A program made the translations under genes and the position numbers. A stretch of 64,000 nucleotides of DNA from Brevundimonas guildfordensis (GTDB lineage Bacteria; Pseudomonadota; Alphaproteobacteria; Caulobacterales; Caulobacteraceae). Shown one piece after another: positions 55,171 through 63,454 of this stretch. The notes beneath the pieces were generated by a model. It worked only from the letters and a program-made list of their open reading frames with translations, had not been told where the DNA came from and did not search any database. Location of the stretch: positions 1-64,000 of the forward strand of contig NZ_JACSQU010000003.1 of assembly GCF_014836405.1 (NCBI RefSeq), in the 5' to 3' direction. Numbering within the stretch: position 1 is the first letter of the stretch; each line of letters starts with the position of its first letter.

Positions 55171-55849
55171 GGGCGGCGGCGCCCTGCGGCTGTCGGTCAA
55201 TCCGCGGGCCAGGCGGCTGTCGATCCGCATCGACGCCCGCGTCGGCGAGGCCGTGGCCGTGGCCCCCAGCGAGCGGCGCCTTGGCGAGGTCGTGGCCTTC
55301 GCCCGCACCAAGGCCGGATGGATCGCCGAACGGCTGGCCGCGCGGGTCGAGACTCTGGCGTTTGAGCCCGGCGCCGTCGTCACCTGGCTGGGCCGTCCGC
55401 TGCGGCTGGAGGCGAGCGGCGGCGCGGGCGCCGCGCGCCTGATCGAAACGGAGGAAGGGCCGGTGCTGCGCTCAGGCGGCGAGGGCGAGGCTTTCTCTCG
55501 CCGGATCGAGAACTGGTTCCGCCGGGCCGCGCGCGACTTCCTGACCGAACGCACCGAGGTCCACCTGAAGACGCTGGGTCAGGGGCCGGTGAGGGTGTCC
55601 ATCGTCGACACCCGCTCGCGCTGGGGCTCGTGCAGCCCCCACAACCGCTCGATCCGCTACTCTTGGCGCGTCATCATGGCCCCGCCGGCCGTGGCCGACT
55701 ACCTGGCCGCGCATGAGGTCGCCCACCTGGTCCACGCCGACCACAGCCCGGCCTATTGGGCCGTCGTGGCTCGACTGATCGGGGATCATCGCCCGCACCG
55801 CCGCTGGCTGCGCGATCATGGCGCGGCGCTCCACGCCGTGGGCGGATAG
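55136..55849 (+). CDS. YgjP-type (M48-like) metallopeptidase, DUF45
   Basis: 237 aa beginning with GTG inside phaZ. The family signature SRWGSCSPHNRSIRYSWR is followed by the zinc motif AAHEVAHLVHADHSPAYW. Function in alphaproteobacteria is unknown; an E. coli relative is linked to nucleotide pyrophosphatase or peptidase activity. The 35-base overlap implies translational coupling to phaZ. Confidence 0.9.
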   Translation: MSYRNGQRLPLEGGGALRLSVNPRARRLSIRIDARVGEAVAVAPSERRLGEVVAFARTKAGWIAERLAARVETLAFEPGAVVTWLGRPLRLEASGGAGAARLIETEEGPVLRSGGEGEAFSRRIENWFRRAARDFLTERTEVHLKTLGQGPVRVSIVDTRSRWGSCSPHNRSIRYSWRVIMAPPAVADYLAAHEVAHLVHADHSPAYWAVVARLIGDHRPHRRWLRDHGAALHAVGG

Positions 55850-55853
55850 ACCT

Positions 55854-56300
55854 CTACTCGCGCATCGTCCTGAGCGCGCCCAGCCGCGCGAAAGCCAGGG
55901 TCAGGGCCTTGCGGCGCGCCGGGGCCAGGGGCGTGGCGGGCGCCGCGCGCAGCACCGCCCCGCCGAAGCCGTCGGCCACGATCAGGCCCGGCTCGTCCGG
56001 CAGGACGCCCTCCGGGAACTCCGGCGCCACGGCGAAGTAGAAGGCGTCGCAGAACGGCCCGTACTCCTGCCATTTGCGGTCGACGCGATAGTCGTCGATC
56101 CCCGACTTCACTTCGCAGATGACGATGTCGCCCTTGGGGCCCAGGGCCATGACGTCGGCGCGACGGCCATTGGGCAGGCAGACCTCCAGCAGAGGCGCAT
56201 AACCCATGTCGACCAGCAGCCGAGCGGCCCCTCGCGTCACCGAGAGGGTGGTTTCGGGACGGCTGAAGACCAGTTCGAGATGAAGCGCAGCGGCAGGCAT
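55854..56300 (-). CDS. mmcB: MmcB-family DNA-repair protein
   Basis: 148 aa, PF06319-type putative nuclease with a PD-(D/E)XK core: GRRADVMAL then IVICEVKSG. In Caulobacter, MmcB is SOS-induced and protects against mitomycin C. A perfect LexA box lies 11-25 bases upstream of the start codon, supporting the same control here. It follows an acetyltransferase gene by 25 bases but evidently has its own promoter. Confidence 0.9.
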   Translation of the reverse strand: MPAAALHLELVFSRPETTLSVTRGAARLLVDMGYAPLLEVCLPNGRRADVMALGPKGDIVICEVKSGIDDYRVDRKWQEYGPFCDAFYFAVAPEFPEGVLPDEPGLIVADGFGGAVLRAAPATPLAPARRKALTLAFARLGALRTMRE

Positions 56301-56310
56301 GCGCCTTTAT

Positions 56311-56325
56311 GTTCCCGTTGCGTTC
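56311..56325. promoter_or_regulatory. LexA (SOS) box of mmcB
   Basis: GTTC-CCGTTGC-GTTC matches exactly the alphaproteobacterial LexA consensus GTTC-N7-GTTC (GAAC-N7-GAAC on the other strand). It fills the gap between the stop codon of the acetyltransferase gene and the mmcB start, the right place to block transcription. Confidence 0.85.
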
Positions 56326-56892
56326 CTACCGCAAGCGCTGCCGGTTCTCCTGCCACTGATCGCGCGTCTGCCCCCACAGATTGACCTTGTGCTCGTGGAA
56401 CGGCGGCGGGATCGCCCCCGGCCCGCGATTGGTCGAGCCCAGGCGCTCGGCCAGCTTTTCCGAGGCGCGGTTGTCCGGATCGATGCAGTGGATGACGTCG
56501 GGCCAGTCCAGTTCGTCGAAGGCGTAGTCCATGGTCGCCGCCGCGGCCTCGACCGCATAGCCCTTGCCCGTGGCGTCGCGGTGCAGGCTCCAGCCCACTT
56601 CGCGGCCCGGCCAGTCATAGGGATGCAGCGGTCCGATCCGGCCCATCCACAGGCCGGTCGCCTTCTCGATGACCGAGAACATGCCCTCGCCCTGCAGCGC
56701 CCACATCCCGGCCACCGAGGCCATGGCGCGCCAGACCTCGTGCTTCGACTGCACGCCGCCGATGAAGCGCGTCGTCTCAGGGTCGCTCATGAAGTCGGCC
56801 CAGCGCGGGAAGTCGTCATGCGTCGGCGGGCGCAGGAACAGGCGCTCCGTCTCCAGCGTGGGGCCGAGGGGCGAGGTGGGACGCTCGATCAC
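56326..56892 (-). CDS. GNAT acetyltransferase (RimJ/RimL type)
   Basis: 188 aa. TERLFLRPPTHDDFPRWADFM at the start, GRIGPLHPYDWPGREVGWSL and the acetyl-CoA loop RDATGKGYAVEAAAATMDY are typical, with IDPDNRASEKLAERLGS near the end. Substrate unknown. It overlaps thpR by four bases and so is part of that transcript. Confidence 0.87.
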   Translation of the reverse strand: MIERPTSPLGPTLETERLFLRPPTHDDFPRWADFMSDPETTRFIGGVQSKHEVWRAMASVAGMWALQGEGMFSVIEKATGLWMGRIGPLHPYDWPGREVGWSLHRDATGKGYAVEAAAATMDYAFDELDWPDVIHCIDPDNRASEKLAERLGSTNRGPGAIPPPFHEHKVNLWGQTRDQWQENRQRLR

Positions 56893-57428
56893 AACAGATA
56901 CTCCCGCTCCAGAGTGTAGACGCTGCCGTCCCCGGTCAGGACGCTGGAATAGAGGCCGAAGCGATCCACCCGGATCGGCGGCGACTTCAGCAGATTGTGT
57001 CCGGCGATCCAGGCGCCGATCCGGTCAGGATTCGCCTGCGGCTTCAGATAGGCCAGGGTGACGTGGGGCCGGTATTCGCGCTTCTCCGGCGGGACGCCCG
57101 CGCGCTCGCCCGCCGCGCGGCACCGTCCGGCCAGGACGTTCAGCGGTTCGGACCGCTCCAGCCCGGCCCACAGGGTGTGGCTGCGGTGGGCGTCGCCAAA
57201 GGCGCCGACGCCACTCAGGGCGATCTCGAACGCCCCCCCGCCCTCGGCGCGGGTCAGTTCAGAGGCCAGGTCGTCGGCCGTGCGCTCTGACGCCTCGCCA
57301 TAGAAGGCCAGGGTGACGTGCAGCGCATCCAGCGGCCGCCAGCGGGCGCCGGGCAGGCCGGACTGCCGCCGCGCCAGGGTCTCGGCGACGTCCTCGGGAA
57401 TGGCGATGGCGGTGAACAGGCGCAACAT
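56889..57428 (-). CDS. thpR: RNA 2',3'-cyclic phosphodiesterase (ThpR/LigT)
   Basis: 179 aa from the ATG beginning MLRLFTAIAIPEDV. The two HxTx motifs of the 2H phosphoesterase family are HVTLAFYG and HVTLAYLK. The enzyme opens 2',3'-cyclic ends of tRNA halves or similar RNA. An upstream start adding 18 residues is unlikely by comparison with the family. Coupled to the acetyltransferase gene downstream. Confidence 0.93.
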   Translation of the reverse strand: MLRLFTAIAIPEDVAETLARRQSGLPGARWRPLDALHVTLAFYGEASERTADDLASELTRAEGGGAFEIALSGVGAFGDAHRSHTLWAGLERSEPLNVLAGRCRAAGERAGVPPEKREYRPHVTLAYLKPQANPDRIGAWIAGHNLLKSPPIRVDRFGLYSSVLTGDGSVYTLEREYLL

Positions 57429-57554
57429 GCGACCCTTGGTAGCGGGCGGAACCGGCAGCCGGAAGCCCGCTTTTTCTTGCATGGACGCCCCGGCGTGCCG
57501 ATATTTGAGCCAAAGGTCGGGACCATCCCGGCCGAATGGGAGACTTCTTTCGCG

Positions 57555-58307
57555 ATGAGCGATTTCAACAACGGCTATGCGCGCCCGCTTCCGCAGTCGG
57601 CGGACATGTCCGTCGACGCCGGCCTGCGCGCCTTCATGCTGGGCGTCTACAACAAGCTGGCGATCGGTCTGGTCGTCGCCGGCGTCCTGGCCTACGTCAC
57701 CGGCAACGTCCCGGCCGTGCAGCAGCTGCTGTTCGCCCGCATGCCGGACGGCCGCATCGGCCTGACCATGCTGGGCATGATCATCCAGTTCTCGCCGCTG
57801 GTCATGCTGTTCGGCTCCATGTTCTTCATGAAGAACCCGACGGCCAAGGGCGTGAACATGCTCTACTGGGCCGTGGTCGCCACCATCGGCGCCGGTCTGG
57901 GCGTGCTGTTCCTGCGCTATACGGGCGGTTCGCTGGCCTCGACCTTCTTCGTCACGGCGGCGGCCTTCGGCGGTCTGAGCCTGGTCGGCTACACGACCAA
58001 GAAGGACCTCAGCGGCATGGGCACCTTCCTGATCATGGCCCTGATCGGCCTGATCCTGGCCATGCTGGTCAACGCCTTCCTGGTGAAGTCGGGCATGTTC
58101 GGCCTGGTGATCTCGGGTCTGGGCGTGCTGATCTTCTCGGGCCTGATCGCCTATGACACCCAGCGCCTGAAGATGACCTACTACGCCCTGGGCGGCGACA
58201 AGAACGCCATGGGCGTGGCCACGGGCTTCGGCGCCCTGAGCCTCTTCATCAACTTCATCAACCTGTTCCAGTTCCTGCTGGCCTTCATGGGCGGCAGCCG
58301 GGAATAG
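57555..58307 (+). CDS. Bax inhibitor-1/YccA-family membrane protein
   Basis: 250 aa with seven hydrophobic segments. The family ending, YDTQRLKMTYYALGGDK...ALSLFINFINLFQFLLAFMG, is intact. Bacterial members such as YccA interact with the FtsH protease or act as calcium-leak channels. The start is an ATG in the expected place; a longer frame exists only because it crosses the thpR region in another direction. Confidence 0.93.
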   Translation: MSDFNNGYARPLPQSADMSVDAGLRAFMLGVYNKLAIGLVVAGVLAYVTGNVPAVQQLLFARMPDGRIGLTMLGMIIQFSPLVMLFGSMFFMKNPTAKGVNMLYWAVVATIGAGLGVLFLRYTGGSLASTFFVTAAAFGGLSLVGYTTKKDLSGMGTFLIMALIGLILAMLVNAFLVKSGMFGLVISGLGVLIFSGLIAYDTQRLKMTYYALGGDKNAMGVATGFGALSLFINFINLFQFLLAFMGGSRE

Positions 58308-58362
58308 GGGCTTTTTGAGTGCGCTATGGCCGTGACGCGGTCACGGCCGACTTGAGCGCCAA

Positions 58363-58392
58363 CGGCCTCAAGCCGCCCGAAGGGCGATAGGC
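58363..58392. repeat. Dispersed intergenic repeat, copy 2
   Basis: GGCCTCAAG followed by GCCCGAAGGGCGATAGGC (58375-58392), the same 18 bases as at 20125-20142. A 9-bp hairpin GGCCGTGAC/GTCACGGCC (58328-58348) lies upstream and a terminator downstream. Confidence 0.5.
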
Positions 58393-58404
58393 AAATAAGG
58401 AACG

Positions 58405-58436
58405 GGCCCCGGCAGCGATGTCGGGGCCTTTTCTTT
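58405..58436 (+). terminator. Terminator of the Bax inhibitor-1 gene
   Basis: 10-bp stem starting GGCCCCG and ending CGGGGCC with a GCGA tetraloop, followed by TTTTCTTT. The convergent DUF2794 gene ends eight bases later. Confidence 0.85.
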
Positions 58437-58443
58437 GGCGCCC

Positions 58444-58785
58444 TTACTCCACCACCGTGAACTTCCGACTGTCGAAGACCCGCAGCACCTGCGCCAGGTC
58501 CCGGCCGCGCTTCAGCACATGGCCGCCCTCGCCGATCACCGCCCACTCTCCCTGCTTCAAACGCAGGGCCGGACGCTTCTCGATGCGGTAGACCGGCGCA
58601 TCGCCGTGACGGCGAAAGACGGCGAATTCGGCGTGGTCTTTCTGGCCCGCCATGGCGTAGTCGCGCCATTCGCCCGCAGCCACCATCCGTCCGTAGACCC
58701 GCAGCATCTGATCCAGTTCGCGGCGGTCGAAGAAGACCGGCCCGCCTTGGGGCTGCGCATTCGAACTGTCTGCCTCGAAGCTCAT
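58444..58785 (-). CDS. DUF2794-family protein
   Basis: 113 aa, soluble, with FDRRELDQMLRVYGRMVAAGEWRDYAM and the ending RKFTVVE. The family is restricted to alphaproteobacteria and has no known function. The gene is single, convergent with the Bax inhibitor-1 gene and divergent from fabI. Confidence 0.88.
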   Translation of the reverse strand: MSFEADSSNAQPQGGPVFFDRRELDQMLRVYGRMVAAGEWRDYAMAGQKDHAEFAVFRRHGDAPVYRIEKRPALRLKQGEWAVIGEGGHVLKRGRDLAQVLRVFDSRKFTVVE

Positions 58786-58895
58786 GGCTTCAACTTAAGG
58801 CCCGGATCACGAAACGCCAGCGCGGCCGCACCTTGTCACCCGCCGCGCGGGCGTCCAAAAGGCGCGTCAACGATCTGATTTGACGGAGACGAACC

Positions 58896-59717
58896 ATGGC
58901 GACGAGCGAAGGCTGGGACATGCCCACCGGCGACCTCATGAAGGGCAAGAAGGGCCTGATCATGGGGGTGGCCAACTCCAACTCCATCGCCTGGGGCATC
59001 GCCTCGCAGCTGGCCGCCCAGGGCGCCGAGCTGGCCTTCACCTACCTCGGCGAAGGTCTTGAGCGCCGCGTGCGCCCCCTGGCCGAAAGCGTCGGCGCCA
59101 AGCTGCTGATCCAGGCCGACGTCACCGACGACGCCTCCATGGACAAGGCCTTCGAAGAGCTGGAGAAGGAGTTCGGCACGATCGACTTCGTCGTCCACGC
59201 CATCGCCTTCGCCAACAAGGACGAGCTGAAGGGCTCGTTCGTCGACAACACCACGCGCGACAGCTTCCTGCTGGCCATGAACATCTCGGCCTTCAGCTTC
59301 GTCGACGTGGCGCGCCGCTCGGCCAAGCTGATGCCCAACGGCGGCTCGATGATCACCCTGACCTACCTCGGGTCGGAGCGGGTCATCCCCAACTACAACA
59401 CCATGGGCGTGGCCAAGGCCGCCCTGGAGGCCGCGACCCGCTACATCGCGCGCGACCTGGGGCCGAAGGGCATTCGCGTCAACGCCATCTCGGCGGGCGC
59501 CATGCGCACCCTGTCGCTGGCGGGCATCGCCGGCGGGCGCGGCCTGCACTCCAAGTCGGCGCAGTTCTCGCTGATCAAGGAAGAGACCTCCATGGAAGGC
59601 GTCGCCGGCGCCGCCCTGTGGCTGTGCTCGGACCTGGGCCGCTCGACCACGGGCGAAGTCGTCCACGTCGACGCCGGGTTCCACGCCGTCGGCCTGCCGG
59701 ACGACATGGAGGGCTGA
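58896..59717 (+). CDS. fabI: Enoyl-ACP reductase (NADH), FabI type
   Basis: Last step of each fatty-acid elongation cycle; target of triclosan. 273 aa short-chain reductase with GVANSNSIAWGIA for NADH and the FabI-specific Tyr-N6-Lys site: Tyr in TYLGSER, Tyr in NYNTMG and Lys in GVAKAALEAA. Full length, single gene, followed by its own terminator. Confidence 0.95.
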   Translation: MATSEGWDMPTGDLMKGKKGLIMGVANSNSIAWGIASQLAAQGAELAFTYLGEGLERRVRPLAESVGAKLLIQADVTDDASMDKAFEELEKEFGTIDFVVHAIAFANKDELKGSFVDNTTRDSFLLAMNISAFSFVDVARRSAKLMPNGGSMITLTYLGSERVIPNYNTMGVAKAALEAATRYIARDLGPKGIRVNAISAGAMRTLSLAGIAGGRGLHSKSAQFSLIKEETSMEGVAGAALWLCSDLGRSTTGEVVHVDAGFHAVGLPDDMEG

Positions 59718-59742
59718 GCCAGCCTCGCCTCTGCGGAAATCA

Positions 59743-59774
59743 GGGCCGTCGGTTCGCCGACGGCCCTTTTCTTT
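59743..59774 (+). terminator. Terminator of fabI
   Basis: 10-bp perfect stem GGGCCGTCGG-TTCG-CCGACGGCCC followed by TTTTCTTT. Confidence 0.92.
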
Positions 59775-59816
59775 GCCCCTCTTCCGATGATGCGCCGCCC
59801 GGCCTAGCTTGGGCGC

Positions 59817-60986
59817 ATGAGTTCCTTACGCCTGCCGCCGCCCGCCAGCTTCTCCGCCGCCGCCGTGGCCACGATCGTTGGTTTCGGCGGCACGGTCGCC
59901 CTGGTGGTGCAGGCCGGACAGGCGATGGGCGCCTCGCCTGAACAGATCGTCTCCATGGTGACGGCCCTGTGCCTGGGCATCGCCGTGCCGGGCGCCTTGC
60001 TCAGTTGGCGGTTGAAGACGCCAGTCATCCTGGCCTGGTCGACGCCCGGCGCCGCCCTGCTGGCGGCTTCGACGCTGAGCCTCGGGTGGAGCACCGCCGT
60101 CGGCGCCTTCGTCCTGGCCGGCGTGATGATGACGCTGACGGGTCTGGTTCCGGCCCTGGGCCGGCTGGCCGAGCGCATCCCCGCGACCGTCGCCTCGGCC
60201 ATGCTGGCGGGTGTGCTCCTGCCCTTCTGCCTCAAGCTGTTCCTGGTGTTCCCGAGCGATCTGGCCCTGGCCGGCGGCCTGCTGCTGGTGTTCCTGATCA
60301 TGCGCCGCCTGGCGCCCGCGTGGGCCCTGCCGGCCGTCCTGGCCGCCGCCTTCGCGGTTCTGGCCTGGCGCGGCCAGCTGGGCCTGCCGCAGGGAAGCGG
60401 CCTGTTCGGCAGCCTGTTGCCGGTTCAGCTCGCCTTCGACTGGAAAGCGGCGGTCAGCCTGGCCCTGCCGCTGTATCTGGTGACCCTGGCCTCGCAGAAC
60501 CTGCCGGGGCTGGTGGTGCTGAGGGCCGCGGGCTACGCGCCGCCGGCGGGCAAGCTGATCTTCTGGACCGGCCTGGCTAGCGCCCTGCTCGCCCCCTTCG
60601 GCGCGCACGGCGTCAACCTGGCCGCCCTCGTCGCCGCCATCGGCGCCGGGCCCGAGGCCCATCCCGATCCGGCCCAGCGCTGGGCCGTGGGGGTGCTCTA
60701 CGGCCTGTTCTACCTCGGCGTCGCCCTGTTCGCCGCGCCCCTGGCCGGCCTGTTCATCGCCATGCCGACGGCGGCGCTGGCGCTCCTCACCGGCCTGGCC
60801 CTGATCGCTCCGCTGACGGGGTCGCTGAGCGGCATGATGAGCGCGGCCGAAGATCGCGAGGCGGCCGTGCTGACCTTCGCCGCCACGGCGTCGGGCATGG
60901 CGCTGTTCGGGGTCGGTTCGGCCTTCTGGGGCCTGGCGGTCGGCTTCATCGCCCTGGCGGCGCGTCGCTGGATCGGCGCGCGCTGA
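59817..60986 (+). CDS. benE: BenE-family benzoate/H+ symporter-like transporter
   Basis: 389 aa with about eleven or twelve hydrophobic segments. The N-terminal half, QIVSMVTALCLGIAVPGALLSWRLKTPVILAWSTPGAALL, and the later FGAHGVNLAALVAAI are family marks. It may import benzoate or another aromatic acid; no benzoate-degrading genes are nearby. Its last 41 bases overlap the end of the convergent KTSC gene. Confidence 0.9.
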   Translation: MSSLRLPPPASFSAAAVATIVGFGGTVALVVQAGQAMGASPEQIVSMVTALCLGIAVPGALLSWRLKTPVILAWSTPGAALLAASTLSLGWSTAVGAFVLAGVMMTLTGLVPALGRLAERIPATVASAMLAGVLLPFCLKLFLVFPSDLALAGGLLLVFLIMRRLAPAWALPAVLAAAFAVLAWRGQLGLPQGSGLFGSLLPVQLAFDWKAAVSLALPLYLVTLASQNLPGLVVLRAAGYAPPAGKLIFWTGLASALLAPFGAHGVNLAALVAAIGAGPEAHPDPAQRWAVGVLYGLFYLGVALFAAPLAGLFIAMPTAALALLTGLALIAPLTGSLSGMMSAAEDREAAVLTFAATASGMALFGVGSAFWGLAVGFIALAARRWIGAR

Positions 60987-61179
60987 ACACCCGGCGACAG
61001 GGAAAGCGGTCGCGGATGCGCGGCCCGAAGAAGCGCCCTTTCGACGGCGCCTGAGCCAGGCCCTCGGCCACCTCCGGCGGCACATCGTCGTAGTCGTAGA
61101 CGTCGCCCGAGACGAAGGTCAGCCGCAATCGACGGGCGGCCTCGTCATAGCTGAAGCGACGGATGACGCTGGACGGCAT
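60946..61179 (-). CDS. KTSC-domain protein
   Basis: 77 aa. VIRRFSYDEAARRLRLTFVSG, VYDYDDVPPEV and the APSKGRFFGPRIRDRF ending make the KTSC domain, a small fold found alone or fused to nucleases and synthetases; its function is not known. The last 41 bases overlap the end of benE on the other strand. Confidence 0.85.
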   Translation of the reverse strand: MPSSVIRRFSYDEAARRLRLTFVSGDVYDYDDVPPEVAEGLAQAPSKGRFFGPRIRDRFPCRRVFSARRSSDAPPGR

Positions 61180-61306
61180 GAGACAGGAACGGCCGGACCG
61201 CGTCTCGGCTCCCCCTCACGCACCCGTGTTCGGCGCGACATTGACGACCGAACCGACTGTGTCAGCTTGACCTTGGCCCGACTGGGGCCTGCGAAGCGAG
61301 GCGATC

Positions 61307-61480
61307 ATGGCGCACAAGTTCGAGGTCTACCAAGACAAGGCAGGCGAGTATCGCGTCCGGTTCAAATACAATTCGGAGATCATCTTCTCGACCGAGGGTT
61401 ATTCCGACAAGTCGGGCGCCAAGCGCGCCATCGAGTCGATCAAGAAGCACGTCGGCGACGCGCCGACCGAAGAAGTCTAA
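61307..61480 (+). CDS. YegP/DUF1508-family small protein
   Basis: 57 aa. It starts with MAHKFEVYQDKAGEYRVRFK and contains the family pattern S-E-G-Y-x-x-K-x-x-A-K-R-A-I-E-S-I-K. One copy of the domain (some homologues have two). Function unknown. GCGAGGCGATC upstream gives a plausible ribosome site. Confidence 0.88.
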   Translation: MAHKFEVYQDKAGEYRVRFKYNSEIIFSTEGYSDKSGAKRAIESIKKHVGDAPTEEV

Positions 61481-61486
61481 GTCGGC

Positions 61487-61512
61487 GCGGGGGCGCGGCG
61501 TCGCGCCCCCGC
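61487..61512. terminator. Hairpin between the convergent yegP-like and GST genes
   Basis: 11-bp perfect GC stem GCGGGGGCGCG/CGCGCCCCCGC with a 4-base loop. Both neighbours end here, so it probably separates their transcripts. No clear T tract follows on either strand. Confidence 0.55.
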
Positions 61513-61518
61513 CTCCAT

Positions 61519-62223
61519 TTACGCCCGCGCCGGGATCTCCAGCCCGCGCTGCACCGCCGGACGCGCCAGACCCCGCTCCAGCCAGGCGGCGACGCGCGGG
61601 AAGTCGGAAAAGCCGACCAGATCGCCCGCCTCATAGAAGCCGATCAGGTTGCGCACCCAGCCCAGGATGGCGATGTCGGCGATGGTGTAGTCGGCGCCCA
61701 TGATCCAGTCGCGACCCGCGAGCCTGCCCTCCAGCACCCCCAGCAAGCGCTTGGATTCGGCGACGTAGCGATCGCGCGGCCGCTTGTCCTCGTACTCGCG
61801 CCCCGCGAACCGGTGGAAGAAGCCGAGCTGGCCGAACATCGGGCCGATGGCCGCCATCTGGAAGAAGACCCACTGCAGCGTCTCATAGCGCGCCGCCGGA
61901 TCGGTCGGCAGGAAGCGCCCCGCCTTTTCAGCCAGATAGACCAGGATGGCGCCGGATTCGAACAGGACCAGCGGCTTTCCGCCCGGGCCGTCAGGATCGA
62001 TGATGGCGGGGATCTTGCCGTTGGGATTCAGCGACAGGAACTCCGGCGTCCAGGTCTCGTCCTTGCTGATGTCGACCAGATGAGGCTCATAGGGCAGACC
62101 CAGCTCCTGCAGAAGAATCGAGACCTTCACGCCGTTGGGCGTGGGCAGCGAATAGAGCTGCAACCGGTCAGGATGCTGCGGCGGAAACTGACGGGTGACG
62201 GGGAAGGCGGACAGGTCGGCCAT
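61519..62223 (-). CDS. Glutathione S-transferase, Nu class (YfcG/YghU type)
   Basis: 234 aa from MADLSAFPV. The thioredoxin-like domain has YSLPTPNGVKVSILLQEL, where TPNGxK is the Nu-class motif that binds two glutathiones or GSSG; the all-alpha domain has GADYTIADIAILGWVRN. Such enzymes act as disulfide reductases. An upstream frame extension lacks a better ribosome site. Confidence 0.9.
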   Translation of the reverse strand: MADLSAFPVTRQFPPQHPDRLQLYSLPTPNGVKVSILLQELGLPYEPHLVDISKDETWTPEFLSLNPNGKIPAIIDPDGPGGKPLVLFESGAILVYLAEKAGRFLPTDPAARYETLQWVFFQMAAIGPMFGQLGFFHRFAGREYEDKRPRDRYVAESKRLLGVLEGRLAGRDWIMGADYTIADIAILGWVRNLIGFYEAGDLVGFSDFPRVAAWLERGLARPAVQRGLEIPARA

Positions 62224-62291
62224 GGAATGCTCCGGCTGGTGTGACCCTGTCCATGTCGGGAGCCGCAGGGCGATCCGCAACCGTGTCGGCG

Positions 62292-62819
62292 TCAGTCTTC
62301 GTCGCGGTCGCTGACTTCGGTCGGGCGGACGATGCGCAGCCAGCCCTCTTTGATGTGCAGTTCCGGCGCCGCCTCACGGGTGAAGGGCAGGTACCAGGTC
62401 GGACCGTCCTCGGCCGGGGCGATCTCCAGCATGTCGTCGGCCCCGAAGTTCTGGACCGACTTCACCTTGCCCAGCACCACGTCGGCCGGATCGCGCCCTT
62501 CCAGGCCGATCAGGTCGGTCAGGTAGAACTCGTCCTCTTCCGGCTGGGGCAAGGCGTCGCGCGTGACGAACAGCTTCTGGCCGCGCCGGGCGTCGGCTTC
62601 TTCCTTGGTCGCGATCTCCTTGACCCGCGCCACAACGCCCGCCTTGTCCGGCCGCGCCGAGATAAGGGTCAGCGCCGGTTTTCCGTCGGGGCCCAGCAGC
62701 GGCGAATAGCCGACCAGGGCCATGGGCTCGGCGGTATAGGCGCTGATGCGCACCTCGCCCTTCACGCCGAAGGCGCCGCCGATCTGGCCCACCAGGATCA
62801 GTCTGTCTTCGCTGCTCAT
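62292..62819 (-). CDS. rimM: Ribosome maturation factor RimM
   Basis: Helps assemble the head of the 30S subunit. 175 aa: N-terminal RimM barrel (VGQIGGAFGVKGEVRISAYT) and a C-terminal PRC barrel (EFYLTDLIGLEG, WYLPFTREAAPELH). The start MSSEDRL gives normal length. rpsP lies upstream as in most bacteria, but a terminator-like hairpin stands between them and trmD-rplS do not follow. Confidence 0.94.
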   Translation of the reverse strand: MSSEDRLILVGQIGGAFGVKGEVRISAYTAEPMALVGYSPLLGPDGKPALTLISARPDKAGVVARVKEIATKEEADARRGQKLFVTRDALPQPEEDEFYLTDLIGLEGRDPADVVLGKVKSVQNFGADDMLEIAPAEDGPTWYLPFTREAAPELHIKEGWLRIVRPTEVSDRDED

Positions 62820-62860
62820 GACCGGGCTCCGTTTGCCGATGCGATGGGTCCAGATAGCAG

Positions 62861-62890
62861 AAAAGCAGCGCCCCGGAAGGACGCTGCTTT
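62861..62890 (-). terminator. Terminator-like hairpin between rpsP and rimM
   Basis: 9-bp stem AAAGCAGCG/CGCTGCTTT with an 11-base loop; read leftward it runs into TTTTC. It may end part of the ffh-rpsP transcript and lower rimM expression relative to S16. Confidence 0.65.
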
Positions 62891-62929
62891 CCCGTTTCAA
62901 CCGGCCGTGGCCGGATGAAGAGATAAGGC

Positions 62930-63430
62930 TTAGGCCTGCTCTTCGGTCGCCTCAGCGGCGGCTTCAGCGGCAGGAGCCTCTTCAGCCGGAGCTTCTTCCG
63001 CGGCCGGAGCGGCGGCGGCGGCGGCGGCGGCCTCAGCGGCCTCGGCCTTGGCGGCGGCTTCGGCTTCCAGGCGGTCGGCTTCGCGCTGGGCGCGCTCGGC
63101 GGCGCGTTCCTGGGCCTTCTTGCCCGGCTCGGCCTTCTTCGGGTTGTTGCCCTGGGCCCACTGGACCTTGCCGGCCAGCGCTTCGTCCTGGCTCTGGCTG
63201 ATGAAGCGGGCGACGCGGTCGGTCGGCTGGGCGCCCTTGGCGAGCCACTCGGCGATGCGGTCGGCCTTCAGGACGATGCGCGGGGTGGCGCTGTCCTTGG
63301 GCAGCATCGGGTTGTAGCTGCCGACGCGCTCGATGAACTTGCCGTCGCGCGGGGCGTGCGAGTCGGCGATGACGATGTGGTAGTAGGGGCGCTTCTTGGC
63401 GCCGCCGCGGGACAGACGAATCTTCAGCAT
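62930..63430 (-). CDS. rpsP: 30S ribosomal protein S16 with long acidic tail
   Basis: The first 80 or so residues are normal S16 ([30 protein letters not shown]). They are followed by about 85 residues of low complexity, first Lys/Arg/Glu/Ala (predicted helix), then almost only Ala, Glu and Pro. E. coli S16 has 82 aa; this has 166. Extended tails occur in some alphaproteobacteria; the role is unknown. Confidence 0.95.
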   Translation of the reverse strand: MLKIRLSRGGAKKRPYYHIVIADSHAPRDGKFIERVGSYNPMLPKDSATPRIVLKADRIAEWLAKGAQPTDRVARFISQSQDEALAGKVQWAQGNNPKKAEPGKKAQERAAERAQREADRLEAEAAAKAEAAEAAAAAAAAPAAEEAPAEEAPAAEAAAEATEEQA

Positions 63431-63454
63431 TTTCAGTCTCTTTCTAGAAAGGCG

